Source: a virus
IMG/VR virus record: IMGVR_UViG_3300043395_001587
Span: 1-33,961 of that record
Strand: one strand, 5' to 3'
Length of the DNA: 33,961 nt
This document shows positions 25,013 to 29,872 of this stretch, piece by piece; positions within the stretch are counted from its first letter, which is position 1; the number at the start of each line of letters is the position of its first letter. The translations under genes were made by a program, and so were the position numbers. The notes below the pieces were generated by a model. The model had not been told where the DNA came from. It searched no databases and saw only the letters and a program-made list of their open reading frames with translations.

Positions 25013-25223
25013 TTTCGCAGCAGAAGAACCAACTCCTGGTTCAATTGATGAAAATATTGGCATTGTCACATACATCATGCTATCTCGAATATACGACGTA
25101 CTCTGCTTAATTGCAGATGGCGTCGGAAAAGGAGAAGAATTGATGGAAGTAGTTGCCCAACATAGAGAAGGAAAATTGTTAGGACCCTTACCATCATTAA
25201 TGAATGAGGAAGAGAATGAATAA
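25005..25223 (+). CDS. small acidic protein of the thyX operon
   Basis: 72 residues. Acidic ends flank an amphipathic hydrophobic helix (GIVTYIMLSRIYDVLCLIAD). It is not long or hydrophobic enough to be a sure membrane segment. The ATG overlaps the thyX end by 8 bases and its own end overlaps the next gene by 8 bases, so all are translated from one mRNA. Short proteins of this kind are common in actinophages without known function. No motif is seen. Confidence 0.55.
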   Translation: MSDFAAEEPTPGSIDENIGIVTYIMLSRIYDVLCLIADGVGKGEELMEVVAQHREGKLLGPLPSLMNEEENE

Positions 25224-25374
25224 GAAAGTTATTGTATCTGCTGGAGTGGCTATCGGATTAGGAGCAGGACTCGTGGCTTTTGGAATTCTAGCTTATGGAA
25301 CTTTAAAAGATCTTTCCAGAGAATTAGGAGATCCATTTGACTTTAGTGAGCTTGACCCTGAAGAGGAATTTTAG
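25216..25374 (+). CDS. small single-pass membrane protein
   Basis: 52 residues: MNKK, then one long hydrophobic glycine-rich segment (VIVSAGVAIGLGAGLVAFGI, about residues 5-28), then an acidic tail (DPFDFSELDPEEEF). The start overlaps the upstream gene and has GAGGAAGAG as ribosome site. One membrane pass and an acidic cytoplasmic or external tail fit a small holin, pinholin or membrane anchor. The location a few genes after the lysozyme-like gene makes lysis a possible role, but nothing proves it. Confidence 0.5.
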   Translation: MNKKVIVSAGVAIGLGAGLVAFGILAYGTLKDLSRELGDPFDFSELDPEEEF

Positions 25375-25428
25375 TATACTAGAATATAGTATATGGTTGT
25401 AGCCCATCGGTGTGCTCCTATATACTAG

Positions 25429-25467
25429 AAACTCCCAGTTATCCGCAGAATTGGGAGTTTCGCTTTT
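25429..25467 (+). terminator. intrinsic terminator after the thyX operon
   Basis: AAACTCCCA (25429-25437) pairs with TGGGAGTTT (25452-25460) and is followed by CGCTTTT. The loop is 14 bases. A 10-base direct repeat TATACTAGAA lies at 25375-25384 and 25421-25430 just before it. The rest of the gap to 25556 holds short C- and G-rich hairpins (GGGGT-ACAT-ACCCC at about 25490-25503) and a GAGGAG ribosome site. Confidence 0.65.
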
Positions 25468-25556
25468 AAAGCCCTTTTAAGCCCCTTCTGGGGTACATAC
25501 CCCAAACCAAGGCGGAAAGAGGCTAAGAACCATTTTTAAAAAGGAATGAGGAGTAT

Positions 25557-25748
25557 ATGAGCGAAATCTACAAGAGACAATATAGAGCTTATTTAGAGCA
25601 GTTGTACAAGACATGTACAAAGTGCAAGAAGAGCTTGCAGCTCTTTGTATCCGCCCAATTTATACCTGCCAATAAAGATGATTATGCATTAAGACCATTT
25701 TGTAAAGAATGTGCAGATGAAATATGGCAAAAACATCAACAAGAGTAG
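25557..25748 (+). CDS. zinc-finger mini-protein
   Basis: 63 residues with two cysteine pairs, CTKC (about 20-23) and CKEC (about 49-52), 25 residues apart, the layout of a zinc ribbon or treble clef. The N-terminus is a basic amphipathic helix (KRQYRAYLEQLYK). Proteins of this type in phages are often nucleic-acid binders or inhibitors, but the target is unknown. ATG 25557 follows GAGGAG. It overlaps the next small gene by 25 bases. Confidence 0.6.
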   Translation: MSEIYKRQYRAYLEQLYKTCTKCKKSLQLFVSAQFIPANKDDYALRPFCKECADEIWQKHQQE

Positions 25749-25843
25749 TTATCTGTGATATTTGCAAAAAAGAAATCGAAGTTCGATCTTCCTTTGCATA
25801 TTTCACATTAAATAATCATAAATTAAAAGAACATAAATCCTAG
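25724..25843 (+). CDS. 39-residue C2H2-like finger protein
   Basis: A short protein with CDIC (11-14) and a later H-x4-H (HKLKEH, 32-37) separated by 17 residues. This gives the four ligands of a small zinc finger, with a basic C-terminus. The gene lies mostly in a different frame over the end of the 25557 gene and ends at TAG 25843, which is part of a TAGTCAACTA repeat. No homologue recognised. Coding is supported by the ligand pattern and tight overlap only. Confidence 0.45.
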   Translation: MAKTSTRVVICDICKKEIEVRSSFAYFTLNNHKLKEHKS

Positions 25844-25902
25844 TCAACTAAGATTTAAGTTTTATAAAATGTTAATATAATTTTATTTTAGTCAACTAAG
25901 AT

Positions 25903-26052
25903 TTATTCTTCAAATGAGATCTGTGTAGACCAAAAATAGTCTTCTATGTTCTCTTTAGCTTTCTTACAATATTTGCATGTGACTCTTCCATCCATGTCAA
26001 GAATAAAATCACATGGTTCTTCTTTACAAGTCATTCCGTCTCCGTTTTTCAT
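25903..26052 (-). CDS. 49-residue zinc-binding protein on the opposite strand
   Basis: A minus-strand gene inside the plus-strand region. The protein has CKEEPC (9-14) and CKYC (26-29), four ligands for a zinc ribbon, and an acidic C-terminus. ATG 26052 is the outer start. ATG 26034 follows GGAGACGGA and may be the true one. It has its own extended -10 promoter and is bracketed by TAGTCAACTA repeats. No family recognised. The isolated orientation suggests an early regulator or a moron-like addition. Confidence 0.5.
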   Translation of the reverse strand: MKNGDGMTCKEEPCDFILDMDGRVTCKYCKKAKENIEDYFWSTQISFEE

Positions 26053-26061
26053 ATATATATT

Positions 26062-26083
26062 ATTATACCATATTTCAGTCAAC
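26062..26083 (-). promoter_or_regulatory. promoter of the minus-strand zinc-protein gene
   Basis: Minus strand TGGTATAAT ending at 26062 is a consensus extended -10. A TTGACT (within the third TAGTCAACTA repeat) lies nine bases upstream of it and 17 bases upstream of a second TATATA, so either -10 may be used. The overlap with the repeat suggests direct control at this promoter. Confidence 0.5.
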
Positions 26084-26181
26084 TAGAATTTAGATCTATA
26101 AAAATGTGAATGTATATTTTTCTTGTATGATGCATGATTTGAAAGGGGCAAATCGGACAAATAGTGCGCCCATATAGACAA

Positions 26182-26197
26182 TGTGATGAACCTCACA
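26182..26197. promoter_or_regulatory. CRP/GlxR-like operator 1
   Basis: Perfect TGTGA-TGAACC-TCACA. Centre 26189.5, 62.5 bases before the first base of the -10 box at 26252. Confidence 0.75.
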
Positions 26198-26228
26198 TAA
26201 AAAATGTCGCAAATGTCCGTTTTTCAAG

Positions 26229-26257
26229 TTGAAAATGTCAGTGGGGTATGTTATTGT
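26229..26257 (+). promoter_or_regulatory. promoter for the gene at 26287
   Basis: TTGAAA (26229-26234), 17-base spacer with TGTCAGTGGGG, and TATTGT (26252-26257). TATCTT six bases later is an alternative -10. TGTCAG starts 16 bases before the -10. Two related words, ATGTCGC (26204) and ATGTCCG (26213), lie upstream. Confidence 0.6.
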
Positions 26258-26286
26258 TATCTTATTAGAAAGAAAGGAGATAGTAA

Positions 26287-26460
26287 ATGAAAACACTATC
26301 ACACTATACAAGTAAATGCCTCTCCTGTAATTGGTCAGGTGAGCCACAGGACATCTTCTGTTCTGTTGATAAATCACACAAGACAGCCCGCCTGTGGGCT
26401 TGGTATGATAAAGAAAATAGTTCTTATTCATACTCACACTCTAACCTAGAGTGTGATTAA
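26287..26460 (+). CDS. 57-residue cysteine-pair protein
   Basis: Starts at ATG 26287 after AGAAAGGAG. Cysteines at CLSC (11-14), one in IFCSV (25) and one near the end (LECD). The protein has W-rich and S/Y-rich stretches (RLWAWYDKENSSYSYSHS). It could hold one zinc through CLSC and two further ligands. No family recognised. The stop codon lies inside the next TGTGA-N6-TCACA operator, so the end of this gene and the control of the next are fused. Confidence 0.55.
   Translation: MKTLSHYTSKCLSCNWSGEPQDIFCSVDKSHKTARLWAWYDKENSSYSYSHSNLECD
26434..26456 (+). terminator. hairpin at the end of the 26287 gene that shares the next operator
   Basis: TCACACTCTA (26434-26443), loop ACC, TAGAGTGTGA (26447-26456): a perfect 10-bp stem. 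No U tract follows. Its right arm supplies the left TGTGA half-site of operator 2. Confidence 0.45.
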
Positions 26461-26467
26461 CATCACA
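26452..26467. promoter_or_regulatory. CRP/GlxR-like operator 2
   Basis: Perfect TGTGATTAACATCACA, extended by one more pair (G/C). Centre 26459.5, 41.5 bases before the -10 at 26501. Overlaps the stop codon of the upstream gene. Confidence 0.8.
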
Positions 26468-26477
26468 CCGAAAGTCC

Positions 26478-26506
26478 TTGACTTTCCGCCACCGACCTGC
26501 TAGAGT
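26478..26506 (+). promoter_or_regulatory. promoter for the gene at 26535
   Basis: TTGACT (26478-26483), 17-base spacer, TAGAGT (26501-26506), preceded by TGC (extended -10). The spacer holds CCACCGAC, the reverse complement of the GTCGGTGG element found in other promoters. Confidence 0.7.
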
Positions 26507-26534
26507 TCTCTTATAAATGAAAGGAGTTCATCAA

Positions 26535-26735
26535 ATGAATGAACAAACATTACTAACAAAACTAGGTTTCTCTACCCATAAGGCAGACTTAGCCTCTATC
26601 GTATCCGATGAATGGGAGCGTTTTGCTACCTGTGAAAAATGCGGTTTAGATATCTCAGCCTTTTGGGTTGATGATGAAGACCGCCTTAGCGGTTGGTCTA
26701 GTTGGAAGTCCACTAGTGGACTATGCCAGGTGTGA
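26535..26735 (+). CDS. 66-residue cysteine-pair protein
   Basis: ATG 26535 follows AAAGGAG by eight bases. An in-frame ATG at 26517 overlaps the promoter's transcribed start and contains the ribosome site, so it is rejected. CEKC (about 28-31) is followed by an acidic, Trp-rich segment (SAFWVDDEDRLSGWSSWKST) and one more cysteine near the end. Function unknown. The TGA stop lies within the next operator, the same design as the previous gene. Confidence 0.55.
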   Translation: MNEQTLLTKLGFSTHKADLASIVSDEWERFATCEKCGLDISAFWVDDEDRLSGWSSWKSTSGLCQV

Positions 26736-26746
26736 TAGACATCACA
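26731..26746. promoter_or_regulatory. CRP/GlxR-like operator 3
   Basis: Perfect TGTGA-TAGACA-TCACA, extended to GTGTGA/TCACAC. Centre 26738.5, 41.5 bases before the -10 at 26780, the same as operator 2. Confidence 0.8.
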
Positions 26747-26756
26747 CCAAAAACCC

Positions 26757-26785
26757 TTGACTTTCTCGATTCTATCTGATAGTCT
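26757..26785 (+). promoter_or_regulatory. promoter for the 26924-27312 operon
   Basis: TTGACT (26757-26762), 17-base spacer, TAGTCT (26780-26785) preceded by TGA. No TGTCRG element. It gives a long untranslated leader of about 130 bases. Confidence 0.65.
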
Positions 26786-26832
26786 TAGGACATAACTAAA
26801 TAAAGAAAAATCCTAGTGAGCCTGTGAGCCTT

Positions 26833-26880
26833 AGCAAATAATCCGAAAGGTGAGCCTAAGCAAATAATCAGCAAATAATC
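26833..26880 (+). repeat. AGCAAATAATC repeats in a long leader
   Basis: Three copies of AGCAAATAATC at 26833-26843, 26859-26869 and 26870-26880, with GTGAGCCT before the first two. The 26786-26923 leader contains no supported gene. Possible iteron, RNA element or binding array. Confidence 0.6.
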
Positions 26881-26923
26881 TAGGTCAGCAAAACAAAACT
26901 CGAAAACGAAAGGTAATAAATAA

Positions 26924-27076
26924 ATGAAAATCACTTACTCAATCTGGGACGGCGCTCAACTATTGGGCACTAACTTCACCGCTTCAACTCCTGAAGAAAT
27001 GGAAAAATTTGTAGGAGAACTAAAGAAAGTTTCTAAAAACGTTGTAGCACATATGAGAAAGGTAGAACAAGAATAA
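26924..27076 (+). CDS. 50-residue protein, first gene of a small operon
   Basis: ATG 26924 after GAAAGG. The protein begins with a beta hairpin (MKITYSIWDGAQLLGTNFTA) and continues with one amphipathic basic helix (EEMEKFVGELKKVSKNVVAH). No cysteine or membrane segment. The stop overlaps the next start as TAATG. Function not recognised. Confidence 0.55.
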   Translation: MKITYSIWDGAQLLGTNFTASTPEEMEKFVGELKKVSKNVVAHMRKVEQE

Positions 27077-27246
27077 TGACCTACGAAGTAACAGAAGAAA
27101 TCTATGACGAATTTTTAAATGAGATTTATCCTGAAGTAAAACTAGGGTACTCAACTTTTCAACCGTCCGAAATACTAAAACATCTTGACCCAATCGCTTA
27201 CAATGTAGGGATGCAAGAGTATGAATATTTTCAAAATGAAGAGTAA
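27076..27246 (+). CDS. 56-residue acidic protein
   Basis: Starts in a TAATG overlap with the gene at 26924, so it is probably translated by re-initiation. Very acidic and tyrosine rich (TYEVTEEIYDEFLNEIYPEV ... EYEYFQNEE), with no cysteine. Small acidic early proteins in phages often mimic DNA or bind host enzymes, but this is only a general possibility here. Confidence 0.55.
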   Translation: MTYEVTEEIYDEFLNEIYPEVKLGYSTFQPSEILKHLDPIAYNVGMQEYEYFQNEE

Positions 27247-27249
27247 CGA

Positions 27250-27312
27250 ATGCGTGAACTCCTTGCTATTGTGATCATCTGCACACTGTTGGGACTTATC
27301 TTAGGCATGTGA
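27250..27312 (+). CDS. 20-residue membrane peptide
   Basis: A very short frame, MRELLAIVIICTLLGLILGM, which is one hydrophobic segment with a basic-acidic start. It lies three bases after the 27076 gene and its stop lies in operator 4. Coding cannot be proved at this size. The tight packing and the clear membrane-type composition support it. Confidence 0.35.
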   Translation: MRELLAIVIICTLLGLILGM

Positions 27313-27323
27313 CAAAAATCACA
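27308..27323. promoter_or_regulatory. CRP/GlxR-like operator 4
   Basis: TGTGA-CAAAAA-TCACA, extended to nine-base arms GGCATGTGA/TCACATGCC, the longest match of the set. It is 100 bases upstream of operator 5 and has no promoter at the usual distance. Confidence 0.75.
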
Positions 27324-27358
27324 TGCCGCCCTCGGCGTGTTGACTTGACAAAAGCTGC

Positions 27359-27393
27359 GACACGCCCGAGCCCGCGGCGCTGTCGGGCGTGTC
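27359..27393. repeat. GC-rich hairpin cassette
   Basis: GACACGCCCGA (27359-27369) pairs with TCGGGCGTGTC (27383-27393). The 24 bases 27370-27393 recur exactly, inverted, at 31058-31081. No U tract. It might terminate, or form an end of a recombining module. Strongly GC rich against the AT-rich surroundings. Confidence 0.7.
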
Positions 27394-27402
27394 TGTGGAT
27401 AA
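27394..27402 (-). promoter_or_regulatory. DnaA-box match 1
   Basis: TGTGGATAA is the reverse complement of the consensus DnaA box TTATCCACA. It directly follows the GC-rich cassette. A single short match, so binding is uncertain. Confidence 0.35.
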
Positions 27403-27407
27403 GTTTA

Positions 27408-27423
27408 TGTGGTGTAAATCACA
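27408..27423. promoter_or_regulatory. CRP/GlxR-like operator 5 (one mismatch)
   Basis: TGTGG-TGTAAA-TCACA. Centre 27415.5, 62.5 bases before the -10 at 27478. Confidence 0.65.
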
Positions 27424-27461
27424 AAAAAAGTTTGAAAATACTGGTCAGTAACCCCCCAAAA

Positions 27462-27483
27462 TGTCAGTGGTCTATGTTATGCT
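27462..27483 (+). promoter_or_regulatory. promoter for the gene at 27520
   Basis: TGTCAGTGG (27462) lies 16 bases before TATGCT (27478-27483). TGCTAAAGG just after is an alternative. The -35 position reads CCCAAA, poor, so activation by a bound protein is likely. Confidence 0.55.
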
Positions 27484-27519
27484 AAAGGCATAGAAAATAA
27501 AGAAAGGTTAGGTAATAAA

Positions 27520-27699
27520 ATGACTAACAATAAATGTAAATGCGAAAAACAACACACAATGTTGGATTTGTATAATCACGATAACAACAAAGTTTGGCTA
27601 AAACAAAAGTGGCATAAATGCTACATCTGCTCAAGATTTCAAATCTCAAAGTGGATTAGACTTCACGAAATGCGTTGCTACTACGCACACAAAAACTAA
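27520..27699 (+). CDS. 59-residue cysteine/histidine-rich protein
   Basis: ATG 27520 after GAAAGG. Ligand-like residues: CKC (6-8), H12, CYIC (34-37), H49, C53. Basic and aromatic (KQKWHK, SKWIRLHEMRCYYAHKN). Probably one or two zinc sites and nucleic-acid contact, which is inference. No family recognised. Confidence 0.55.
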   Translation: MTNNKCKCEKQHTMLDLYNHDNNKVWLKQKWHKCYICSRFQISKWIRLHEMRCYYAHKN

Positions 27700-27733
27700 A
27701 TAAAAAAGAAAGTATCTTAGAAAGGATAACTAA

Positions 27734-27946
27734 ATGTCAATAGAAATATTTGAAATGAATGAAAATGGTGCTGGTTGGGTATCATTAGAAAATGCTTCCG
27801 CTTCTACTAAACTAGATTTGGAACTTGCTTTGCTAACTAAGGCAGAAGTAAAAATGCTTTGCTTCAAATGCCATGTTGAAATCCCTCGTGGAAATGTTTG
27901 TGTAAATCATAAAAATGTAAAAGGTGCGATTTATTTCGCTGATTGA
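27734..27946 (+). CDS. 70-residue protein with C-terminal zinc-knuckle-like segment
   Basis: ATG 27734 after GAAAGGA. The N-terminal 40 residues form a short beta segment and a helix (STKLDLELALLTKAEVKML). The C-terminus contains CFKCHVEIPRGNVCVNHK: Cys-x2-Cys plus Cys and His, a possible single zinc site like those in ribosomal or regulatory small proteins. Operon with the genes on each side. Unknown function. Confidence 0.55.
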   Translation: MSIEIFEMNENGAGWVSLENASASTKLDLELALLTKAEVKMLCFKCHVEIPRGNVCVNHKNVKGAIYFAD

Positions 27947-27958
27947 AAGGAATAAAAA

Positions 27959-28090
27959 ATGGATTATCAAATCACAATAAACTATTCAACTGATAATGAT
28001 TATTTGAATGAAAACATTCAAGCTTTATTAGAAAACTCTTTGCCTTTCATTGTTGATAATGTAAAAATACATTTTGACTTTGATAACTAA
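27959..28090 (+). CDS. 43-residue acidic protein
   Basis: ATG 27959 preceded by GAAAGGAATAAAAA. Beta-strand start (MDYQITINYS) like the start of the protein at 30551 (MDYNYSLTISY), then a helix and an acidic FDFDN end. No cysteine. The last gene before a long regulatory gap. Function unknown. Confidence 0.5.
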   Translation: MDYQITINYSTDNDYLNENIQALLENSLPFIVDNVKIHFDFDN

Positions 28091-28104
28091 AAAAAAATAA
28101 AAAA

Positions 28105-28170
28105 TGCGGCGTGTTTATTTGACATGCCGCAAAAAATTCGCTGCGATCACGAGCCGCGTTCGGGCGTGTC
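28105..28170. repeat. GC-rich cassette with hairpin and TCGGGCGTGTC copy
   Basis: TGCGGCGTG (28105-28113) can pair with CATGCCGCA (28123-28131), with one G-U pair. TCGGGCGTGTC at 28160-28170 is the third copy of the cassette word. The segment matches 27333-27393 in order of words (CGGCGTGTT, TTGACA, GCTGCGA, GCCGCG, TCGGGCGTGTC), so the two cassettes are diverged copies. No gene lies in 28091-28332. Confidence 0.6.
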
Positions 28171-28178
28171 TTTACATA

Positions 28179-28194
28179 TGTGAGATTAAACACA
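28179..28194. promoter_or_regulatory. CRP/GlxR-like operator 6 (one mismatch)
   Basis: TGTGA-GATTAA-ACACA, inside CATATGTGA/ACACATGG. Centre 28186.5, 42 bases (four helix turns) upstream of operator 7. Confidence 0.55.
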
Positions 28195-28220
28195 TGGAAA
28201 TTTTGAGCGTAAAATTAAGA

Positions 28221-28236
28221 TGTGATTTTAATCACA
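28221..28236. promoter_or_regulatory. CRP/GlxR-like operator 7
   Basis: Perfect TGTGA-TTTTAA-TCACA. Centre 28228.5, 64.5 bases before the -10 at 28293. Confidence 0.75.
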
Positions 28237-28276
28237 ATCCCAAATGTCCGATTTGACCGATTTATGACCCCTAAAA

Positions 28277-28298
28277 TGTCAGACCCCCCTGCTAGAAT
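28277..28298 (+). promoter_or_regulatory. promoter for the gene at 28333
   Basis: TGTCAG (28277) is 16 bases before TAGAAT (28293-28298), which is preceded by TGC. The -35 place is CCTAAA. ATGTCCGATTT lies at 28244. Confidence 0.55.
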
Positions 28299-28332
28299 AC
28301 TTGTATTAAATTAAATGAAAGGTAGGTCAAAA

Positions 28333-28524
28333 ATGACTACACTAAAAAATGAAATAAGAGTAATAACTCTTGATAATGTAAATGCTGATGAGGCAAATCT
28401 AATAGTTTGCTCTTTCTGTGATGATTATGCTTCAGATACTTTCTGCGGAAAGTGTAATGAATACAAAGGTTTGATGACCCTTGCTGAGTGGTTGTCCTAT
28501 ACAAATGAAAGTTGGGTGATGTAA
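28333..28524 (+). CDS. 63-residue zinc-ribbon protein
   Basis: ATG 28333 after AGGTAGG. The in-frame ATG at 28315 holds the ribosome site and is rejected. CSFC (27-30) and CGKC (38-41) give a compact four-cysteine zinc site (CSFCDDYASDTFCGKC). The N-terminus is a beta segment and the C-terminus one helix with two Trp. Zinc ribbons of this form occur in transcription and anti-restriction proteins, but no target can be named. Confidence 0.6.
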   Translation: MTTLKNEIRVITLDNVNADEANLIVCSFCDDYASDTFCGKCNEYKGLMTLAEWLSYTNESWVM

Positions 28525-28526
28525 TA

Positions 28527-28616
28527 ATGGATTATCTTGATTATCTTGATGAAATCTACGAGGAACTCGTAGAGGAATTCGGTCATGAAATTGAGGCTAA
28601 CTGCCAACATAAATGA
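28527..28616 (+). CDS. 29-residue acidic peptide
   Basis: MDYLDYLDEIYEELVEEFGH then EIEANCQHK. Two bases after the 28333 stop, very acidic and helical. The gene ends ten bases before operator 8. Too short for sure coding, but packing and composition resemble the neighbours. Confidence 0.35.
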   Translation: MDYLDYLDEIYEELVEEFGHEIEANCQHK

Positions 28617-28625
28617 TCGAATTGG

Positions 28626-28641
28626 TGTGATAATAATCACA
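28626..28641. promoter_or_regulatory. CRP/GlxR-like operator 8
   Basis: TGTGA-TAATAA-TCACA, extended GGTGTGA/TCACACC. Centre 28633.5, 62.5 bases before the -10 at 28696. Confidence 0.8.
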
Positions 28642-28672
28642 CCAAAAATGCCCGAAATGTCCGATTTTCGAT

Positions 28673-28701
28673 TTGATAATGTCGGTCAAAAATGCTAAAC
28701 T
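28673..28701 (+). promoter_or_regulatory. promoter for the 28727-29772 operon
   Basis: TTGATA (28673-28678), 17-base spacer with TGTCGG (28680), TAAACT (28696-28701) preceded by TGC. ATGCCCG (28648) and ATGTCCG (28657) lie upstream. Confidence 0.65.
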
Positions 28702-28726
28702 TGTAGCCATAAAAGAAAGGAAAAAA

Positions 28727-28927
28727 ATGTCCGCAAATGTTTATTCTATTGAAAACCTATTAGTAGGTAAAACTTATCGTTCCCGTTCGGTTGAGGGAGA
28801 AATCATCTCAGCAGAAAAACACCCTCACGCAGTTTGGTATGAGGGTTGTGAAAGTTATCTTGTAGAAATTCGTAAGCAAGGTGGCGGTTATACTTACCGC
28901 ACCCTAGCAGTAAAGGTTGGTGAATAA
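28727..28927 (+). CDS. 66-residue beta protein, paralogue of 30021-30236
   Basis: ATG 28727 follows AAAGAAAGGA. An ATG at 28673 lies upstream of the transcription start and is rejected. The protein reads YSIENLLVGKTYRSR, then GEIISAEK, YEGCESYLVEIR and TLAVKV. The same series (YSIVDLL, GGIINFAEK, SEGYEAFAIRYR, TVAVRV) is found at 30021, so the two are paralogues of a small beta-barrel-like fold. First gene of a six-gene operon. Function unknown. Confidence 0.6.
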   Translation: MSANVYSIENLLVGKTYRSRSVEGEIISAEKHPHAVWYEGCESYLVEIRKQGGGYTYRTLAVKVGE

Positions 28928-29046
28928 TGAAACTAGAGGAATACAAAGCACTTGTTATCGCTCAGCGAGAAGCAAGCAAGGCAGAAGCGTTGTCGGTGCT
29001 ATCTGCTACAATTTCTAAAACACAAAAGAAAGAGGTAAATAAATAA
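28927..29046 (+). CDS. 39-residue helical protein
   Basis: Starts and ends in TAATG overlaps with both neighbours. One amphipathic helix rich in Ala, Lys and Glu (EEYKALVIAQREASKAEALS). No motif. The gene also carries an internal promoter-like element at 28991. Confidence 0.5.
   Translation: MKLEEYKALVIAQREASKAEALSVLSATISKTQKKEVNK
28991..29012 (+). promoter_or_regulatory. intragenic promoter-like element
   Basis: TGTCGGTG (28991) is 16 bases before TACAAT (29007-29012), which is preceded by TGC. It is the same geometry as nine intergenic promoters, here inside the 28927 gene, and it would drive the genes from 29046 onward. Confidence 0.45.
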
Positions 29047-29222
29047 TGGTAAAGGTATTTTTAGAAACTGCCAATGGTGATTATCGTTGGCTAGAGTTTG
29101 CTAATGCTGAGGTTGTTCGTCAATTCGTTGATGAATTACCTAAAAAACTAAAGCGTTCAACTGCCGTTCGTGTTGAGTGTGATTTATTAGGTATCGGCGG
29201 AATTGTGAGAGGAATAAACTAA
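29046..29222 (+). CDS. 58-residue alpha/beta protein
   Basis: TAATG overlaps at both ends. MVKVFLETANGDYRWLEFAN, then a basic helix and strand (RQFVDELPKKLKRS, VRVECDLLGIGGIVRGIN). It resembles a small beta-alpha-beta fold. No known family and no catalytic motif. Confidence 0.55.
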   Translation: MVKVFLETANGDYRWLEFANAEVVRQFVDELPKKLKRSTAVRVECDLLGIGGIVRGIN

Positions 29223-29374
29223 TGAAAAAAAATGTTCTAGTTTCTTTTGTTACTGAGGCAGACACCGATTTAGAAGCGGTGTTTGACCTAAATAAAGTTT
29301 TTCTAGCGTTGCCCGAAAGCGACTTAGTAAAATTTGATGTATTTGATGTTTTAGATGTAGAGGAGAATAAATAA
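29222..29374 (+). CDS. 50-residue acidic protein
   Basis: TAATG overlap with the upstream gene. A beta-strand start (KKNVLVSFVTEAD), a helix, then an acidic end DVFDVLDVEENK. The last codons hold GAGGAG, the ribosome site of the following gene, so the two are coupled. Function unknown. Confidence 0.55.
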   Translation: MKKNVLVSFVTEADTDLEAVFDLNKVFLALPESDLVKFDVFDVLDVEENK

Positions 29375-29647
29375 ATGAAAGCACTTGAAATTCAACAGGC
29401 TACCCATGACGCTATTTTTGATGAAAGAATAATGGCGCAAGCAGAAATGCTTTTAGCAGTTTCTCAAATGAACCCTGATAAAGAAATGATGACTAAAATG
29501 ATTTTTGCTTATTCATCTATGCTTGCCGCAATGGTTGCTTCTAATGTAACTCAAGTTTTGCTAACAGAACAAGAGTTTGAACAAATGACGCAAGAAATAA
29601 ATGAGTTTGAACAAATTCGTGATAGCGTTTTGGGTGGTGATAACTAA
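29375..29647 (+). CDS. 90-residue helical protein
   Basis: Starts right after the upstream stop. All-helical pattern with many Met and Ala (DERIMAQAEMLLAVSQMNPD, MIFAYSSMLAAMVASNVTQV) followed by an acidic helix. The hydrophobic middle is amphipathic and not a clear membrane segment. Might be a helical bundle or oligomeric regulator. No family recognised. Confidence 0.55.
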   Translation: MKALEIQQATHDAIFDERIMAQAEMLLAVSQMNPDKEMMTKMIFAYSSMLAAMVASNVTQVLLTEQEFEQMTQEINEFEQIRDSVLGGDN

Positions 29648-29772
29648 TGACCGCAAATCGTTTGCTAACAACATTTGTTCAGTTATTTTTATTATCATTT
29701 ACTATTCCACTTTTTATTTTAGCAATAAAAGATTTTAGAAAAGATTTTTTTCCTAAAAATAAAAAAGATTAG
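29647..29772 (+). CDS. 41-residue single-pass membrane protein
   Basis: TAATG overlap with the upstream gene. Residues 6-27 form one membrane segment (LLTTFVQLFLLSFTIPLFIL), followed by a strongly basic tail (KDFRKDFFPKNKKD) expected on the cytoplasmic side. Last gene of the operon. A small membrane-acting early protein is possible. Confidence 0.5.
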   Translation: MTANRLLTTFVQLFLLSFTIPLFILAIKDFRKDFFPKNKKD

Positions 29773-29789
29773 CGATCTAAAAAAATAGT

Positions 29790-29860
29790 TTGAAGCTTCA
29801 ACTAAAATGGTTGAAGTTTCAACTAAATCGCCACGTTATCGTGGCGGGGTCGGGCGTGTC
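29790..29860. repeat. TTGAAG repeats and GC-rich hairpin after the 28727 operon
   Basis: TTGAAGCTTCAA (palindrome) and TTGAAGTTTCAA follow each other, both continued by CTAAA. Then CGCCACG (29829-29835) pairs with CGTGGCG (29840-29846) over a TTAT loop, and TCGGGCGTGTC follows at 29850-29860. TTTCAACTAAAT followed by a GC-rich cassette also ends the operon at 31028. Likely a terminator-type end, without U tract. Confidence 0.5.
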
Positions 29861-29872
29861 TGTGTACGAAGC

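Larger units (their letters stand above)
25841..26085. repeat. three TAGTCAACTA operator-like repeats
   Basis: Copies at 25841-25850, 25889-25898 and 26076-26085 (the last begins with C). The first two extend to TAGTCAACTAAGATTTA. The core is a palindrome, TAGT-CA-ACTA. The copies flank the one minus-strand gene of the region and the third is beside its promoter, so a repressor or activator site is likely. On the minus strand each copy contains TTGACT, which may act as a -35. Confidence 0.55.

Noticed and set aside
26096-26437. Minus-strand 113-codon frame over the 26287 gene
   Set aside because: It covers operator 1, the promoter and the 26287 gene. It has no ribosome site and its composition is not protein-like, so it is the shadow of the plus-strand gene and regulatory DNA.
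27340-27373. TTGACTTGACA as a promoter -35
   Set aside because: No -10-like hexamer lies 16-18 bases downstream, where the sequence is GC rich. It is better explained as part of the repeated cassette.
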